DNA from: Rhodobacteraceae bacterium 63075
Lineage (GTDB): Bacteria; Pseudomonadota; Alphaproteobacteria; Rhodobacterales; Rhodobacteraceae
Direction of reading: 5' to 3'
Length of the DNA stretch: 64,000 nucleotides
Assembly: GCA_003417655.1 (NCBI GenBank)
Contig: QVMW01000001.1
Span: 124,001-188,000, forward strand
In this document: piece after piece, positions 36,407 through 45,828 of the stretch
Layout of the letters: every line of letters starts with the position of its first letter
Numbering within the stretch: position 1 is the first letter of the stretch
Program-made: the position numbers and the translations under genes
The notes under the pieces: model-generated
The model's database searches: none
Told to the model about the DNA's origin: nothing
The model's input: the letters and a program-made list of their open reading frames with translations, nothing else

Positions 36407-36727
36407 ATGTTGGAGCGACTTTGTACCAAGCGCATGTTTGCGCTGCTATTGGCAGGCTTTGCCATTCTGATATCCCTGCCCGCCCATGCCGAAAGCTGCG
36501 GCGTGCGGGATGTCATGATCGAGCGTTTGAAAAACACCTACCAGGAAGAGCTTGCCGGAGGCGGGATTCACGACGGCAAAGCGGTTGTGGAAGTCTGGGC
36601 ATCGGAGGTGACAGGAAGTTTCACCGTACTGAGCACCGATGCAAACGGCAGGTCCTGCATCATGGCCACCGGAACGAACTGGCACGGACATTCGGCGCGG
36701 CGAGTGTCGGCCTCTTTCGAAAGCTGA
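36407..36727 (+). CDS. Small secreted protein of unknown function
   Basis: 106 residues. A signal peptide spans about 1-28 (RMFALLLAGFAILISLPAHA), with the probable cut after AHA. The mature part of about 78 residues has two Cys (in ESCGVRD and RSCIMATG) that could form a disulfide. No family recognised. GAGGAGTT lies just upstream of the ATG. It sits between the HD-hydrolase promoter region and ahcY. Confidence 0.75.
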   Translation: MLERLCTKRMFALLLAGFAILISLPAHAESCGVRDVMIERLKNTYQEELAGGGIHDGKAVVEVWASEVTGSFTVLSTDANGRSCIMATGTNWHGHSARRVSASFES

Positions 36728-36758
36728 CCGAGCCGCCGTTGCGCGCCTCATGGTAAAG

Positions 36759-36795
36759 TGATACCGCCTGTGAAAATTCTCACATGTAGGTATCA
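36759..36795 (+). promoter_or_regulatory. Two-stem hairpin immediately before the ahcY start
   Basis: TGATACC (36759-36765) pairs perfectly with GGTATCA (36789-36795). Inside, TGTGA (36769-36773) pairs with TCACA (36780-36784) around a six-base loop. The 3' strand contains the AGG ribosome site and ends three bases before the ATG at 36799. It may be a translation-blocking leader or a DNA operator. It does not match the SAH or SAM/SAH riboswitch sequences I know. Confidence 0.6.
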
Positions 36796-36798
36796 TCC

Positions 36799-38187
36799 AT
36801 GTCAGCCGACTACACAGTAAAAGACATCAACCTTGCCGAATACGGGCGCAAGGAAATCGACATTGCCGAAACGGAGATGCCGGGGCTGATGGCCCTGCGC
36901 GAGGAGTTCGGCTCCGAAAAGCCGCTGAAGGGCGCGCGGATCGTCGGGTCGCTTCACATGACGATCCAGACGGCGGTTCTGATCGAGACGCTGGTGGCGC
37001 TGGGCGCGGATGTGCGCTGGGCGTCGTGCAACATCTTCTCGACACAGGACCACGCGGCAGCGGCGATCGCGGCGGGCGGCACGCCCGTCTTCGCGATCAA
37101 GGGCCAGAGCCTCGAGGAGCATTGGGACTATGTCGACAAGTCGTTCCAGTTCGAAGGCGGTCCGAACATGATCCTCGACGACGGCGGCGATGCGACACTC
37201 TATGTTCTGTTGGGCGCACGCGCCGAGGCGGGCGAGGAGATCATCCCGGTGCCGCAATCCGAGGAGGAGGAAGTCGTCAAAGCGCAGATCAAGAAGCGTA
37301 TGGCGGAAACCCCCGGCTGGTTCACCAGGACGCGCGACGCGATCAAGGGCGTCTCGGAAGAGACGACGACAGGCGTGAACAGGCTCTACCAACTGGTCAG
37401 GGAAGGCCAGCTTCCCTTCCCCGCGATCAACGTGAACGACAGTGTCACGAAATCGAAGTTCGACAACAAGTATGGCTGCAAGGAAAGCCTTGTCGACGGC
37501 ATCCGCCGCGCGACCGACACGATGATGGCCGGCAAGGTCGCCGTGGTCTGCGGCTATGGCGATGTGGGCAAGGGCTCGGCAGCGTCGCTGGCGGGGTCCG
37601 GCGCGCGCGTGAAGGTAACGGAAGTGGACCCGATCTGCGCGCTTCAGGCGGCGATGGACGGGTTCGAAGTGGTCCTGCTCGAAGATGTTCTGGACAGCGC
37701 CGACATCTTCATCACCACGACCGGCAACAAGGACGTGATTCGTATCGAGCACATGCGCGAGATGAAGGACATGGCGATTGTCGGGAATATCGGCCACTTC
37801 GACAACGAGATCCAGGTCGCCAGCCTGAAAAACCACAAGTGGACCAACATCAAGGAGCAGGTCGACATGATCGAGATGCCCTCGGGCAATCGTCTGATCC
37901 TGCTCAGCGAGGGGCGGCTTCTGAACCTCGGAAACGCGACGGGGCACCCCTCCTTCGTGATGTCGGCAAGCTTCACCAACCAGGTTCTGGCGCAGATCGA
38001 GCTGTGGACCAAGGGCGAAAACTACGACAACAATGTCTATATCCTGCCCAAGCATCTCGATGAGAAGGTCGCCGCGCTGCACCTGGGCCGGATCGGCGTG
38101 AAACTCACGAAGCTGGACAAGGACCAGGCCGACTATATCGGCGTCAGCCCGGAAGGCCCCTTCAAGCCTGAGCACTACCGCTATTGA
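36799..38187 (+). CDS. ahcY: Adenosylhomocysteinase (S-adenosylhomocysteine hydrolase)
   Basis: 462 residues starting [20 protein letters not shown]. The NAD-binding loop [15 protein letters not shown], substrate motifs HMTIQTAV and [16 protein letters not shown], and the C-terminal KPEHYRY with the NAD-contact residues are all present. It splits S-adenosylhomocysteine to adenosine and homocysteine and keeps methylation running. In Rhodobacter capsulatus ahcY is linked to the regulator hvrB near the reg cluster; here regA is 2.6 kb upstream and no hvrB is seen. It ends with a strong terminator. Confidence 0.98.
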   Translation: MSADYTVKDINLAEYGRKEIDIAETEMPGLMALREEFGSEKPLKGARIVGSLHMTIQTAVLIETLVALGADVRWASCNIFSTQDHAAAAIAAGGTPVFAIKGQSLEEHWDYVDKSFQFEGGPNMILDDGGDATLYVLLGARAEAGEEIIPVPQSEEEEVVKAQIKKRMAETPGWFTRTRDAIKGVSEETTTGVNRLYQLVREGQLPFPAINVNDSVTKSKFDNKYGCKESLVDGIRRATDTMMAGKVAVVCGYGDVGKGSAASLAGSGARVKVTEVDPICALQAAMDGFEVVLLEDVLDSADIFITTTGNKDVIRIEHMREMKDMAIVGNIGHFDNEIQVASLKNHKWTNIKEQVDMIEMPSGNRLILLSEGRLLNLGNATGHPSFVMSASFTNQVLAQIELWTKGENYDNNVYILPKHLDEKVAALHLGRIGVKLTKLDKDQADYIGVSPEGPFKPEHYRY

Positions 38188-38208
38188 CCCGGCTTCGGGC
38201 GTAGAGAC

Positions 38209-38244
38209 AGCCCCGCACCGGGCCTCCCGGTGCGGGGCTTTTTT
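38209..38244 (+). terminator. Intrinsic terminator of ahcY
   Basis: A perfect 14-bp stem (AGCCCCGCACCGGG with CCCGGTGCGGGGCT), a three-base loop and a T-run. It lies 22 bases beyond the ahcY stop. Confidence 0.97.
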
Positions 38245-38386
38245 CTGTCCGGCCGGAATGGCTGCCCGTGACGGGGAAAAGCCAGGGGAGTTTTTCCTTT
38301 GTAAACGCGCAAGGGGGTATTAGGCTCTGTTCCGAGCCCCTGGGGCTATTGGAAACAGGAAATGACAGTATAGGTGGGAGACTATT

Positions 38387-38728
38387 ATGGGTAAGAGAGA
38401 CGACCTGATCGCGCAATATGCGGACGATCTTCGCAGCAAATGTGGCATGACGCCTGACATGGACCTTCTGACGAAAGTCACGATCGGGTGCGGACCTGCA
38501 ATTTATGACGCGGACGCATCGACAGTCGCGGCGACGCAGGAGCACGAGCTTGAAACCGTCAAGAACAACTTCCTGATCAAGAAGCTGGGGCTTGCCGATG
38601 GCCCGCAGCTCATGGACGCGATCAACTCGGTTCTCGACACCTATGGCCGCTCCGAGCGCAACAAGTATCGCGCGGTCGTCTACTACATGCTCACGAAGCA
38701 TTTCGGCAAGGAATCCGTCTACGGCTGA
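38387..38728 (+). CDS. DUF2853 family protein
   Basis: 113 residues starting MGKRDDLIAQYADDLRSKCG. The sequence KVTIGCGPAIYDADASTVAA and the helical C-terminal half (VVYYMLTKHFGKES) match DUF2853, a small soluble family of unknown function. Preceded by a GTGGGAG ribosome site. Stands alone between two terminators, so it is probably expressed from its own promoter in the 142-base gap after ahcY. Confidence 0.9.
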   Translation: MGKRDDLIAQYADDLRSKCGMTPDMDLLTKVTIGCGPAIYDADASTVAATQEHELETVKNNFLIKKLGLADGPQLMDAINSVLDTYGRSERNKYRAVVYYMLTKHFGKESVYG

Positions 38729-38746
38729 CCGGCCCGAGATGTGACG

Positions 38747-38775
38747 AAAGCGCCCGCCCAGCTGCGGGCGTTTTT
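38747..38775 (+). terminator. Intrinsic terminator of the DUF2853 gene
   Basis: CGCCCGC, six-base loop, GCGGGCG (38751-38770), followed by TTTTT. It lies 22 bases past the stop codon. Confidence 0.92.
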
Positions 38776-38911
38776 CATTTGTGCCTTGTTTTACCTACTT
38801 CAGCTTTGCCGAAAGAGTGAAACCGGGCTATCGTCTGAGAGTTCGAGTCAGTATGGCCGAACCCGAAATTCGAGATCACGTGTGGTGAGTATGGGAGCAC
38901 GTGGGGAGAAG

Positions 38912-38942
38912 GAGGGTTTGGCCGCTGGGCGGGCGAACCCTC
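38912..38942 (-). repeat. Hairpin beyond the stop of the DUF1761-like gene
   Basis: A perfect 7-bp stem, GAGGGTT with AACCCTC, with an inner GGCC/GGGC-rich part. It lies 14 bases past the stop of the leftward gene. Possible terminator, but no T-run. The gap 38776-38911 shows no gene. Confidence 0.4.
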
Positions 38943-38956
38943 TTTCGATCTTTTGT

Positions 38957-39352
38957 TCAAAACAAAGTCAGCACGAACCCGGTCGCGCCGCATGCGAGCA
39001 CGGCATAGCCACCGTCGATCAGGGTCAGCATGCGCGGGCGCATGCCATACATGTTGTTCAGCGCGATCCAGGGGCAGATGAAGAACAATCCCACACCAAG
39101 GCCACCGACCACGCCTGCCCCGATACTGTCGATCCCCGACAGCGTGAATACATGCCGCATCATGCCCGCAACGATGAGGATCAAAATAAACGAAACGGCA
39201 AACATGACTGGGCTCTGTCCCCCCTCGGGCTTGCCGTTCGCATCCCTCGATATATTGGCGGCCTCCATCCAGGGCTCAGCGACAAGCCCATAGTAAACCG
39301 CGCCTATTCCCCAGCCGACCCCGGCGGCAACAAGAACATTGATAATCTCCAT
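38957..39352 (-). CDS. Membrane protein, DUF1761-like
   Basis: 131 residues with four hydrophobic helices, opening MEIINVLVAAGVGWGIGAVY. The start ATG has GGGGAGG upstream; a GTG two codons earlier is less likely. The loop with GLVAEPWMEA and later SFILILIVAGMMRHVF resembles the DUF1761 fold. Function unknown. It is followed by a hairpin. Confidence 0.75.
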   Translation of the reverse strand: MEIINVLVAAGVGWGIGAVYYGLVAEPWMEAANISRDANGKPEGGQSPVMFAVSFILILIVAGMMRHVFTLSGIDSIGAGVVGGLGVGLFFICPWIALNNMYGMRPRMLTLIDGGYAVLACGATGFVLTLF

Positions 39353-39417
39353 GGGCACCTCCCCTGCCGATGTGACACGACAGAGCTTAGACGAAACCGC
39401 GATTATTACCTAGCGTC

Positions 39418-39837
39418 TCAAGGCGACACGCCCGCAAGCTCACAGACGATCTTCCATTCGGCTTGCGTGACCGGCTGAACCGACAGGCGCGAATTGCGGA
39501 CGAGAACCATCTCGGACAGGCGCGGATCCTGCTTGATCATGTCCAGTGTCACGGGCCGTTTCACCGAGGTGACAGCCTTGATGTCGACGCATTCCCAGCG
39601 GTCATCCTCGGTCGTGCTGTCGGGGTGCGCCTCGGCAATCACCTCGGCGAGTCCGACAACGGCCTTCTCCTTCTGGCTGTGATAGAAGAAGCCTTGGTCG
39701 CCGACCTTCATCTCGCGCATGAAGTTGCGCGCCTGGTAATTGCGCACGCCGTCCCATTCCTCGCCCGCTTCCCCCTTTGCGAGCTGGTCTTCCCAGCTCC
39801 ATGTCGAGGGTTCGGATTTGAAAAGCCAGTAGGTCAT
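39418..39837 (-). CDS. EVE-domain protein
   Basis: 139 residues from MTYWLFKSEPSTWSWEDQLA. WDGVRNYQARNFMREM and QGFFYHSQKEKAVVGLAEV are the EVE hallmarks. EVE domains (relatives of YTH and PUA) bind modified bases in nucleic acids. The ATG overlaps the yciI-like stop (TGATG). It ends a leftward tsaD-gpsA-yciI-EVE run, an order shared by many alphaproteobacteria. Confidence 0.93.
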   Translation of the reverse strand: MTYWLFKSEPSTWSWEDQLAKGEAGEEWDGVRNYQARNFMREMKVGDQGFFYHSQKEKAVVGLAEVIAEAHPDSTTEDDRWECVDIKAVTSVKRPVTLDMIKQDPRLSEMVLVRNSRLSVQPVTQAEWKIVCELAGVSP

Positions 39838-40109
39838 CAGCCGATCACCTTCTTCCATGCCTCGATGCGGACATCGGAGAACAGGCCTGCCTTCGCATAG
39901 GGGTCATTGCTGGCCCAGGTTTCAGCAGCGGCCAGGTCGGCCACATCGAGGATCACGAGCGAGCCCGACATTTCGCCGGCACCGTCGAGCAGAGGGCCGG
40001 CCATCGTGACCACACCCGTCGCCTCGATATAGGCCAGGTGCGCATCACGGTTGGCCTTGCGTGTTTGGATGTGGTGGGTCTTGTCGGTGCAGATCAGGGC
40101 ATAGAGCAT
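39837..40109 (-). CDS. YciI family protein
   Basis: 90 residues from MLYALICTDKTHHIQTRKAN. The His-Asp pair of the YciI fold is visible in KANRDAHLAYIEA, with GPLLDGAGEMSGSLVILDV and SNDPYAKAGLF after it. YciI-like proteins are small dimeric enzymes of unclear activity. An ATG two codons earlier overlaps the gpsA stop, but GAGG is better spaced for this one. Confidence 0.88.
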   Translation of the reverse strand: MLYALICTDKTHHIQTRKANRDAHLAYIEATGVVTMAGPLLDGAGEMSGSLVILDVADLAAAETWASNDPYAKAGLFSDVRIEAWKKVIG

Positions 40110-40111
40110 GG

Positions 40112-41074
40112 TCATTCCTCTTTGAGCGGGCGTGAGAGCAGGGCGTGAAGTGCATCATCGACATTGATCCTGCCTTGGCAAAGGGCGTTGACGGCGCTGC
40201 AAATCGGCATGTCCACGCCAAGCTCGGCGGCCCAGTCCGTCACCGCGCGTGCGGTTGCGACGCCTTCGACAGTGATTGCATCATCAAAGCTCTCGCCGCG
40301 CCCGAGCGACAGGCCCAGACGGTAGTTCCGGGACAGAGGGGATGTGCAAGTCAGCGCCAGGTCTCCGAAGCCGGACAGGCCGGTGAGTGTTTCGGGCCGC
40401 GCGCCCTTTGTCAGGGCGAGGCGCTGCATTTCGGCGAAGCCGCGTGTCATGAGCGCGGCGCGCGCGCTGTCTCCCATCTCGCGGCCCATGGTGGCTCCGG
40501 CTGCTATCGCGATGACGTTCTTGAGGGCGCCGCCAAGCTCGGCACCGATAAAGTCGGTCGTGCGGTAAAGGCGCAGGTTGCGCGTGGTCAGAGACTGCTG
40601 AAGGCTTTTTCCGACCGTATCATCCGCGCAGGCCAGGGTGAGAGCGGTGGGCAGCCCGCGCGCAATGTCAGCGGCAAAGCTGGGTCCCGTGAGCAAGGCG
40701 GGTGTGGCAGAGGGAATTGCTTCGGAGAGTGTCTCGACGGGGCCAAGATGCGTCTGAAGGTCAATGCCCTTGCAGGTCGCGACAAGCGTTCTGCCGGCGA
40801 GGGCTTCGGCATGCTCGCTGGCGAAACCCCGCAGCTTCTGCATGGGAACGGCAAGGAGTATAGGCCCATCCGGTGGCAGGGCACCGAAATCCGATGTGAC
40901 TTGCAGGCTGGACGGAAAGGGCGCATCGGGCAGACGGCGGGCATTGAGCCGCGCCTGCGTCATCTCGGCGACGTGGCTCTCATCGCGCGCCCAAAGGACG
41001 ACGCTGTTTCCCCGATCTGAAAGTGATATGGCGAGGCTGGTGCCGAAAGCGCCTGCTCCGAGGACACAGATCAT
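40112..41074 (-). CDS. gpsA: Glycerol-3-phosphate dehydrogenase (NAD(P)+)
   Basis: 320 residues starting [20 protein letters not shown], the NAD-binding GxGxxG motif. [21 protein letters not shown] and [18 protein letters not shown] are conserved GpsA segments. It makes sn-glycerol-3-phosphate for phospholipid synthesis. The start overlaps the tsaD stop (ATGA). Confidence 0.96.
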   Translation of the reverse strand: MICVLGAGAFGTSLAISLSDRGNSVVLWARDESHVAEMTQARLNARRLPDAPFPSSLQVTSDFGALPPDGPILLAVPMQKLRGFASEHAEALAGRTLVATCKGIDLQTHLGPVETLSEAIPSATPALLTGPSFAADIARGLPTALTLACADDTVGKSLQQSLTTRNLRLYRTTDFIGAELGGALKNVIAIAAGATMGREMGDSARAALMTRGFAEMQRLALTKGARPETLTGLSGFGDLALTCTSPLSRNYRLGLSLGRGESFDDAITVEGVATARAVTDWAAELGVDMPICSAVNALCQGRINVDDALHALLSRPLKEE

Positions 41075-42165
41075 GCCTTCGCTCCCTTTTTGCCCGAGCC
41101 GAGCATGGGTGTCTGGCTTGCGTCAAGGGGCCATCGCGGCCGCGCCGTCAGCGACATGTCGGCGCGCCCGCCGGCCTGGAACATCTCGAGACCTGCATAG
41201 GCGATCATGGCGGCGTTGTCCGTGCAAAGAGAAAGCGGTGGCGCAACGAAGCGAACCGAGGCGCTTTCGCATAGCCGCTCAAGGGCGGTACGGATCGCGG
41301 CATTCGCCGCGACACCACCAGCAACCGCCAGGGCTGGCTGTGAAGGCTGCAATTCGAGATAGGTTGCCAGAGCGCGCCGCGACTTTTCCACAAGAACGTC
41401 TGATACGGCGGCCTGGAACGCGGCGCAGAGGTCCGCCCGGTCCTGTCGCGTGAGCCCGCCGCTCTCCGCGCAGATCGAGTCCCGCGCCCTGAGCAGGGCC
41501 GTCTTGAGGCCGGAAAAGGACATATCGCACCCCGATTTGCCCAGAAGGGGGCGCGGCAGCCGAAAGCGCCTCGGATCCCCTTTCGCGGCCTCGGTCTCGA
41601 CACTCGGGCCGCCCGGCTGCGGCAGGCCGAGAAGCCGCGCGGTCTTGTCGAAGGCTTCTCCGGGCGCGTCGTCGATCGTGCCGCCGAGGCGGCTGAAGGC
41701 GTCCGGGCCCTTGACGAGAAGGAACTGGCAATGTCCGCCTGACACGAGAAGCATGAGGTAGGGATATGTCAGCCCGTCCGTCAGGCGCGGTGTCAGGGCG
41801 TGCCCGGCGAGATGGTTGACCCCTAAGAGAGGCTTGCCAGCTCCGAGAGCAAGCCCTTTAGCCAGCATGACACCCGACATGACACCGCCGATCAGGCCGG
41901 GGCCTGCCGTGACCGCGACAGCATCGACATCGCGAAGCGTCAGCTCCGCCGCGTCCAGTGCGCGCATGACGCAGCCGTCGAGTCTTTCGGCATGGGCGCG
42001 CGCTGCGATCTCCGGAACGACACCGCCGAACGCCGCGTGCAGTGAAGCCTGCCCTTCGACAATGGAGGAAAGCACACGTGCGGCGCCGGGGCGGCCTTCA
42101 ACAACGGAGGCGGCACTGTCATCGCAACTGCTTTCGATGCCGAGAATGCGGAAGTGTTCAGCCAT
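41071..42165 (-). CDS. tsaD: tRNA threonylcarbamoyladenosine transferase TsaD
   Basis: 364 residues from [21 protein letters not shown] 22-residue longer reading overlaps the hemD promoter. The ESSCDD opening, [18 protein letters not shown] (metal region), and [10 protein letters not shown] with [11 protein letters not shown] match TsaD. It transfers threonylcarbamoyl to A37 with TsaB and TsaE (tsaE is at 29168). It is first of the tsaD-gpsA-yciI-EVE operon, divergent from hemD. Confidence 0.96.
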   Translation of the reverse strand: MAEHFRILGIESSCDDSAASVVEGRPGAARVLSSIVEGQASLHAAFGGVVPEIAARAHAERLDGCVMRALDAAELTLRDVDAVAVTAGPGLIGGVMSGVMLAKGLALGAGKPLLGVNHLAGHALTPRLTDGLTYPYLMLLVSGGHCQFLLVKGPDAFSRLGGTIDDAPGEAFDKTARLLGLPQPGGPSVETEAAKGDPRRFRLPRPLLGKSGCDMSFSGLKTALLRARDSICAESGGLTRQDRADLCAAFQAAVSDVLVEKSRRALATYLELQPSQPALAVAGGVAANAAIRTALERLCESASVRFVAPPLSLCTDNAAMIAYAGLEMFQAGGRADMSLTARPRWPLDASQTPMLGSGKKGAKA

Positions 42166-42212
42166 GGGCCTTTTCGTTGCAAGGAAGGGTTCCCGCAGGT
42201 AACACCGAAGCC

Positions 42213-42929
42213 ATGGGCAAAACAAGTTCACCCGTCATTCTGCTCACACGTCCGCGCGAGGCCGCAGAGCGGTTTGCTGCGGCGCTTGCAAGACGGCTGG
42301 GCAACGTGCCCATTATCCTGTCACCGGTTCTCGAAATCGAGTATCTCAGCCCGGAGGCAATCCCGCAGGCAAGCGCGCTGGTTTTCACGTCTTCCCACGG
42401 CGTCGAGGGCTACAGGCGCGCGCATGGCCCCGTCGGCAGAGCCTATTGCGTCGGCGAGCGGACAGCTGAAACAGCCCTCAAAACCGGACACCAGATCATC
42501 AATGTGACGCCGGACGCCGCCCGCTTGGAGACTGTTCTGTCCGGGGTTGGAGAGCGATTGCTGCACGTTCGCGGGCGGCATGTTGCCGCTCAATTGGCTG
42601 ACGGTCATGACAACATCGATGAGCTCATCGTGTATGATCAACACACCACACCCCTGACAGATGAGGCAAGAAGCGTCCTGGAGGGTGAACGGAGCGTGGT
42701 TCTTCCCCTTTTCTCGCCGCGCTCTGCAAGCGAGCTTGCACGCCAGATATCCGGGAACACGCCACGGTTTGCCGCGTTTATGAGCCCAGCGGTTCGCGAT
42801 GCTTTCGGGCCGGTACCTCTGCGTGAAAGCATCCTGGCGCAGACACCGGACGCGGAGGCAATGCTGGAATCGACCGCTGCGCTCTATGACGCAGCGAGCG
42901 CGCTTGAGCGCCGGAGCCGGGGCGCATAA
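42213..42929 (+). CDS. hemD: Uroporphyrinogen-III synthase
   Basis: 238 residues beginning [57 protein letters not shown] and [12 protein letters not shown] are the weak but recognisable HemD landmarks. It closes hydroxymethylbilane to uroporphyrinogen III. It is divergent from tsaD and followed 50 bases later by the Mic60-like gene and hemY. hemC and hemE are not in the window. Confidence 0.9.
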   Translation: MGKTSSPVILLTRPREAAERFAAALARRLGNVPIILSPVLEIEYLSPEAIPQASALVFTSSHGVEGYRRAHGPVGRAYCVGERTAETALKTGHQIINVTPDAARLETVLSGVGERLLHVRGRHVAAQLADGHDNIDELIVYDQHTTPLTDEARSVLEGERSVVLPLFSPRSASELARQISGNTPRFAAFMSPAVRDAFGPVPLRESILAQTPDAEAMLESTAALYDAASALERRSRGA

Positions 42930-42979
42930 GCTGAACCCCGTTGCCGTTGAATGATCTAGATTCGGGAGGGCCGTGCACA

Positions 42980-44224
42980 GTGGCACGCAAGAAGGACGAA
43001 ACGGAAGAAAACGCACAGACCGACCAGGAAACGTCATCGGACGGTGAAGAGCTGACCGAAGAGAATGACGAGACCGCTGCCTCTGCCGACGACGGAGAGG
43101 CCGGCGAGAGTGTGCCCGAAACCGAAACCGAAGACGAAGCTGTAGAAGGCGAGGTGCAGGAGCCCGAAGCGGACGCGCGCGAAGAGCCCGCCACCGCGCC
43201 CGAGGCAGATTCGAGAACGGCCCCGGAGACCGTCGATTCCCCGGCGCCTGTAATCATGCGCAAGGGTGGGTTCTGGCCAATGCTTCTGGGTGGTGTGGTT
43301 GCGGCAGGGATCGGCGCGGCCGCCACGATCTACCTTCTGCCCGAACTGCCGGAAAGCTGGCTGCCTGAGGACGATACAGGGGTTCAGGCGCTCAGCGAAC
43401 AGCTTGAGAGCCAGGCCGCGACGATGGCTGACCTCGAGTCTGCCATGGCCGAACAAGGCGACACGTCGCAAATCGAAACCGCGCTGGACCGGGTGCAGGC
43501 GTCGTTGAGCGATGTTGGCACCGAGGTTGAAGAGATAAGGGCAGGGCTTGGCCGCATCGACGGCATCGAGGAGCGCCTGACCACGCTGGAAAAAGCACCT
43601 GTCGCCGATGCGACACCTGAAGCCGTCGAGGCCTACAGGCGTGAATTGGAGGCGCTCCAGGAAGCCCTGGCGAAACAGAGAGCCGAAGTTGAAGCCATGG
43701 CGCAGGCCGCTGAAGAGGAGCGCGCCAGTGCGGAAATGACGGCGCAGGATGCCCTCAAGCGATCAGCGCTGAGCCAGATCCTGACATCGCTCGAAACCGG
43801 CTCCGCCTATGCCGATGCCGTGAGCAGCCTTGAGGCGGCGGGTGTCGACGTTCCCACCACGCTCAAGACACATTCGAGCGGAGTTCCGACGGTCAGCGAG
43901 CTCAGCGAGGCTTTCCCGCCTGTTGCCCGCGAGGCGCTGGCGGCCGCGCGTGCGGAGAGCGACGGGGGCGGGCTTGGGAATTTCCTCAAGAACCAGCTTG
44001 GTGCGCGCTCGCTGGAGCCGCGCGAGGGCGATGACCCCGACGCCATTCTCTCGCGGATGGAAGCGGCAGCGAGCGAGGGGCGCTTCGGCGATGTCGAGGC
44101 CGAGGCAGAGGCGCTGCCCGAGGCCGCGAAGGCACCGCTGGAAGACTGGCTTGAAGCGGCGCGTGCGCGGCGCGCCGCGGTCGAGGCGGCCGAAGTTTTG
44201 AACCAGCAAGTAAACTCGGATTGA
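42980..44224 (+). CDS. Alphaproteobacterial Mic60/mitofilin-like membrane protein
   Basis: 414 residues from a GTG (VARKKDETEENAQTD) with GGGAGG nine bases upstream; a TTG 13 codons earlier has none. Architecture: acidic tail (1-90), one membrane helix (about 95-115, MLLGGVVAAGIGAAATIYLL), a long helical, coiled-coil-like region (about 125-255), and a C-terminal Mic60-type domain. Mic60 shapes cristae in mitochondria; in alphaproteobacteria it sits by hemD/hemY and influences intracytoplasmic membranes. The name rests on architecture and position, not on a search. Confidence 0.82.
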   Translation: MARKKDETEENAQTDQETSSDGEELTEENDETAASADDGEAGESVPETETEDEAVEGEVQEPEADAREEPATAPEADSRTAPETVDSPAPVIMRKGGFWPMLLGGVVAAGIGAAATIYLLPELPESWLPEDDTGVQALSEQLESQAATMADLESAMAEQGDTSQIETALDRVQASLSDVGTEVEEIRAGLGRIDGIEERLTTLEKAPVADATPEAVEAYRRELEALQEALAKQRAEVEAMAQAAEEERASAEMTAQDALKRSALSQILTSLETGSAYADAVSSLEAAGVDVPTTLKTHSSGVPTVSELSEAFPPVAREALAAARAESDGGGLGNFLKNQLGARSLEPREGDDPDAILSRMEAAASEGRFGDVEAEAEALPEAAKAPLEDWLEAARARRAAVEAAEVLNQQVNSD

Positions 44225-44234
44225 GGGGCAATTC

Positions 44235-45713
44235 ATGCTTTGGTCACTGATTAAGATCGTTCTTTTCTTCTGCATTGTCGCGGCCCTCAGCTACGGCGCT
44301 GTCGAGCTTCTGCAGTTCGATGGCGGCATCCGGATCGCCCTTGCGGGGCAGGAGTATAATCTCGGCCCGCTCCAGGCTGTCATCGCCCTTGTTTTGTTGG
44401 TTATTGCCGTCTGGCTGTTTCTCAAGCTCATGGGGCTTCTCGTCGCGACCTTCCATTTCCTGAACGGTGATGAAACGGCGATCTCGCGCTATTTCGACCG
44501 CAACAGGGAGCGCAAGGGTTTCCAGGCGCTGGCAGACGGAATGCTGGCGCTGGCCTCCGGCGAGGGGCGGCTTGCGATGGCCAAGGCGGCACGCGCGGAG
44601 CGCTACCTCGAGCGGCCCGACCTGACCAACCTTCTGACGGCCCAGGCCGCCGAGATGTCGGGCGACAAGGCCAAGGCTGAAGAGGCCTACAAGCGGCTGC
44701 TCAGCGAGGACCGGACCCGCTTCGTCGGGGTGCGCGGGATCATGAAGCAGCGCCTCGAGGCGGGCGAGACGGACAAGGCGCTCAAGCTCGCCAAGACAGC
44801 CTTCTCGCTCAAGCCGCAGCACGCCGAAACGCAGGATACCCTGTTGAAATTGCAGGCGGAAAAGTCCGACTGGTCCGGCGCGCGGGAGACGCTGAAAGCC
44901 AAGCTCAAACACGGCACTGTGCCGCGCGATGTGCACAAGCGGCGCGACGCGGTTCTGGCGCTGTCGGAGGCGCGGGAGGTGCTCAGCGAAGACGCGGGCG
45001 TGGAGGCGCAGGAAAAGGCAATCGAGGCCAACAGGCTCTCGCCCGATCTTGTCCCCGCCGCGATCATGGCGGCGCGCAGCTACATCGAGCAGGACAAGCC
45101 CAGATATGCCACGCGGGTCGTCGTGAAAGCCTGGGAGGCGCAGCCGCATCCGGAGCTTGCGGCAGCCTTTGCCGAGATCGTTCCGGACGAGACGCCGGAG
45201 AAGCGGATCAAGCGGTTCCGCAAGCTGACCAAGCAGCACCCCGAACATGCCGAAACGCGGCTCCTTCTGGCCGAGCTGCACATCGCGGCGGAGGATTTTC
45301 CCGAGGCAAAACGGGCACTTGGCGACTTGGCGGAGGCAGAGGGCGACGCGCGCGCGCTGACGATCATGGCCGCGATAGAACGCGGGCAGGGGGCTTCGGA
45401 CACGGTCGTCAAGGGCTGGCTCGCGCGGGCCATCATGGCGCCTCGGGGGCCGCAATGGGTCTGCGGGAATTGCCAGCATATCCAGGCTGAATGGACCCCC
45501 ACCTGCGACAACTGCCAAGCCCTTGATACGCTGGCCTGGAAGCGCCCGCCGCAGGCGGATGTGAGCGCGCCGACGGGGGTCGAGATGCTGCCGCTGATCG
45601 TGGGGGCGATCGAGGACAGATCGGACGAAACGCCGCCCGAAACGGAGGATGAGGCCGAGACGGTGGAGGAGGCGGAGATCGTCGAGACGGAAGCCGCCGA
45701 ATCAAAGGGTTAA
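44235..45713 (+). CDS. hemY: HemY-type TPR membrane protein with C-terminal zinc ribbon
   Basis: 492 residues. Two N-terminal membrane helices (about 1-20 and 35-62) belong to the HemY_N domain. TPR-like helices fill about 100-390. The end (near 415-440) holds CGNC and CDNC, a four-Cys zinc ribbon, then an acidic tail. Membrane anchor plus TPR plus C-terminal metal site resembles LapB (YciM), which controls LpxC turnover, but the tie is architectural. The heme role of such HemY proteins is unproven. It lies ten bases after the Mic60-like gene. Confidence 0.85.
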   Translation: MLWSLIKIVLFFCIVAALSYGAVELLQFDGGIRIALAGQEYNLGPLQAVIALVLLVIAVWLFLKLMGLLVATFHFLNGDETAISRYFDRNRERKGFQALADGMLALASGEGRLAMAKAARAERYLERPDLTNLLTAQAAEMSGDKAKAEEAYKRLLSEDRTRFVGVRGIMKQRLEAGETDKALKLAKTAFSLKPQHAETQDTLLKLQAEKSDWSGARETLKAKLKHGTVPRDVHKRRDAVLALSEAREVLSEDAGVEAQEKAIEANRLSPDLVPAAIMAARSYIEQDKPRYATRVVVKAWEAQPHPELAAAFAEIVPDETPEKRIKRFRKLTKQHPEHAETRLLLAELHIAAEDFPEAKRALGDLAEAEGDARALTIMAAIERGQGASDTVVKGWLARAIMAPRGPQWVCGNCQHIQAEWTPTCDNCQALDTLAWKRPPQADVSAPTGVEMLPLIVGAIEDRSDETPPETEDEAETVEEAEIVETEAAESKG

Positions 45714-45739
45714 CGCGCAAAACAGGGGGGTGACATTCC

Positions 45740-45770
45740 GTACACCCCACTAGTACACCCCTCTAGTACA
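45740..45770. repeat. 13-bp tandem repeat, 2.4 copies
   Basis: GTACACCCCACTA, GTACACCCCTCTA, then GTACA. Each join contains a TAGTACA core. Iteron-like or operator-like. A short dyad GGGGTG/CACCCC (45727-45748) overlaps the first copy. Confidence 0.6.
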
Positions 45771-45828
45771 GCGCCCGGTGCACAGATTTCGCTTGGTTAA
45801 CCATTTGCCGCGCCCGTTAACCGGATTT

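Noticed and set aside
38776..38956. A tRNA-like or small-RNA gene after the DUF2853 gene
   Set aside because: It contains a TTCGAGTC-like string but no acceptor stem, anticodon arm or matching cloverleaf.
45795..45822. Two TTAACC motifs as a CtrA site in the hemY-smpB gap
   Set aside because: The half-sites are separated by about 15 bases, not the seven of the CtrA consensus; each alone could still be a half-site.
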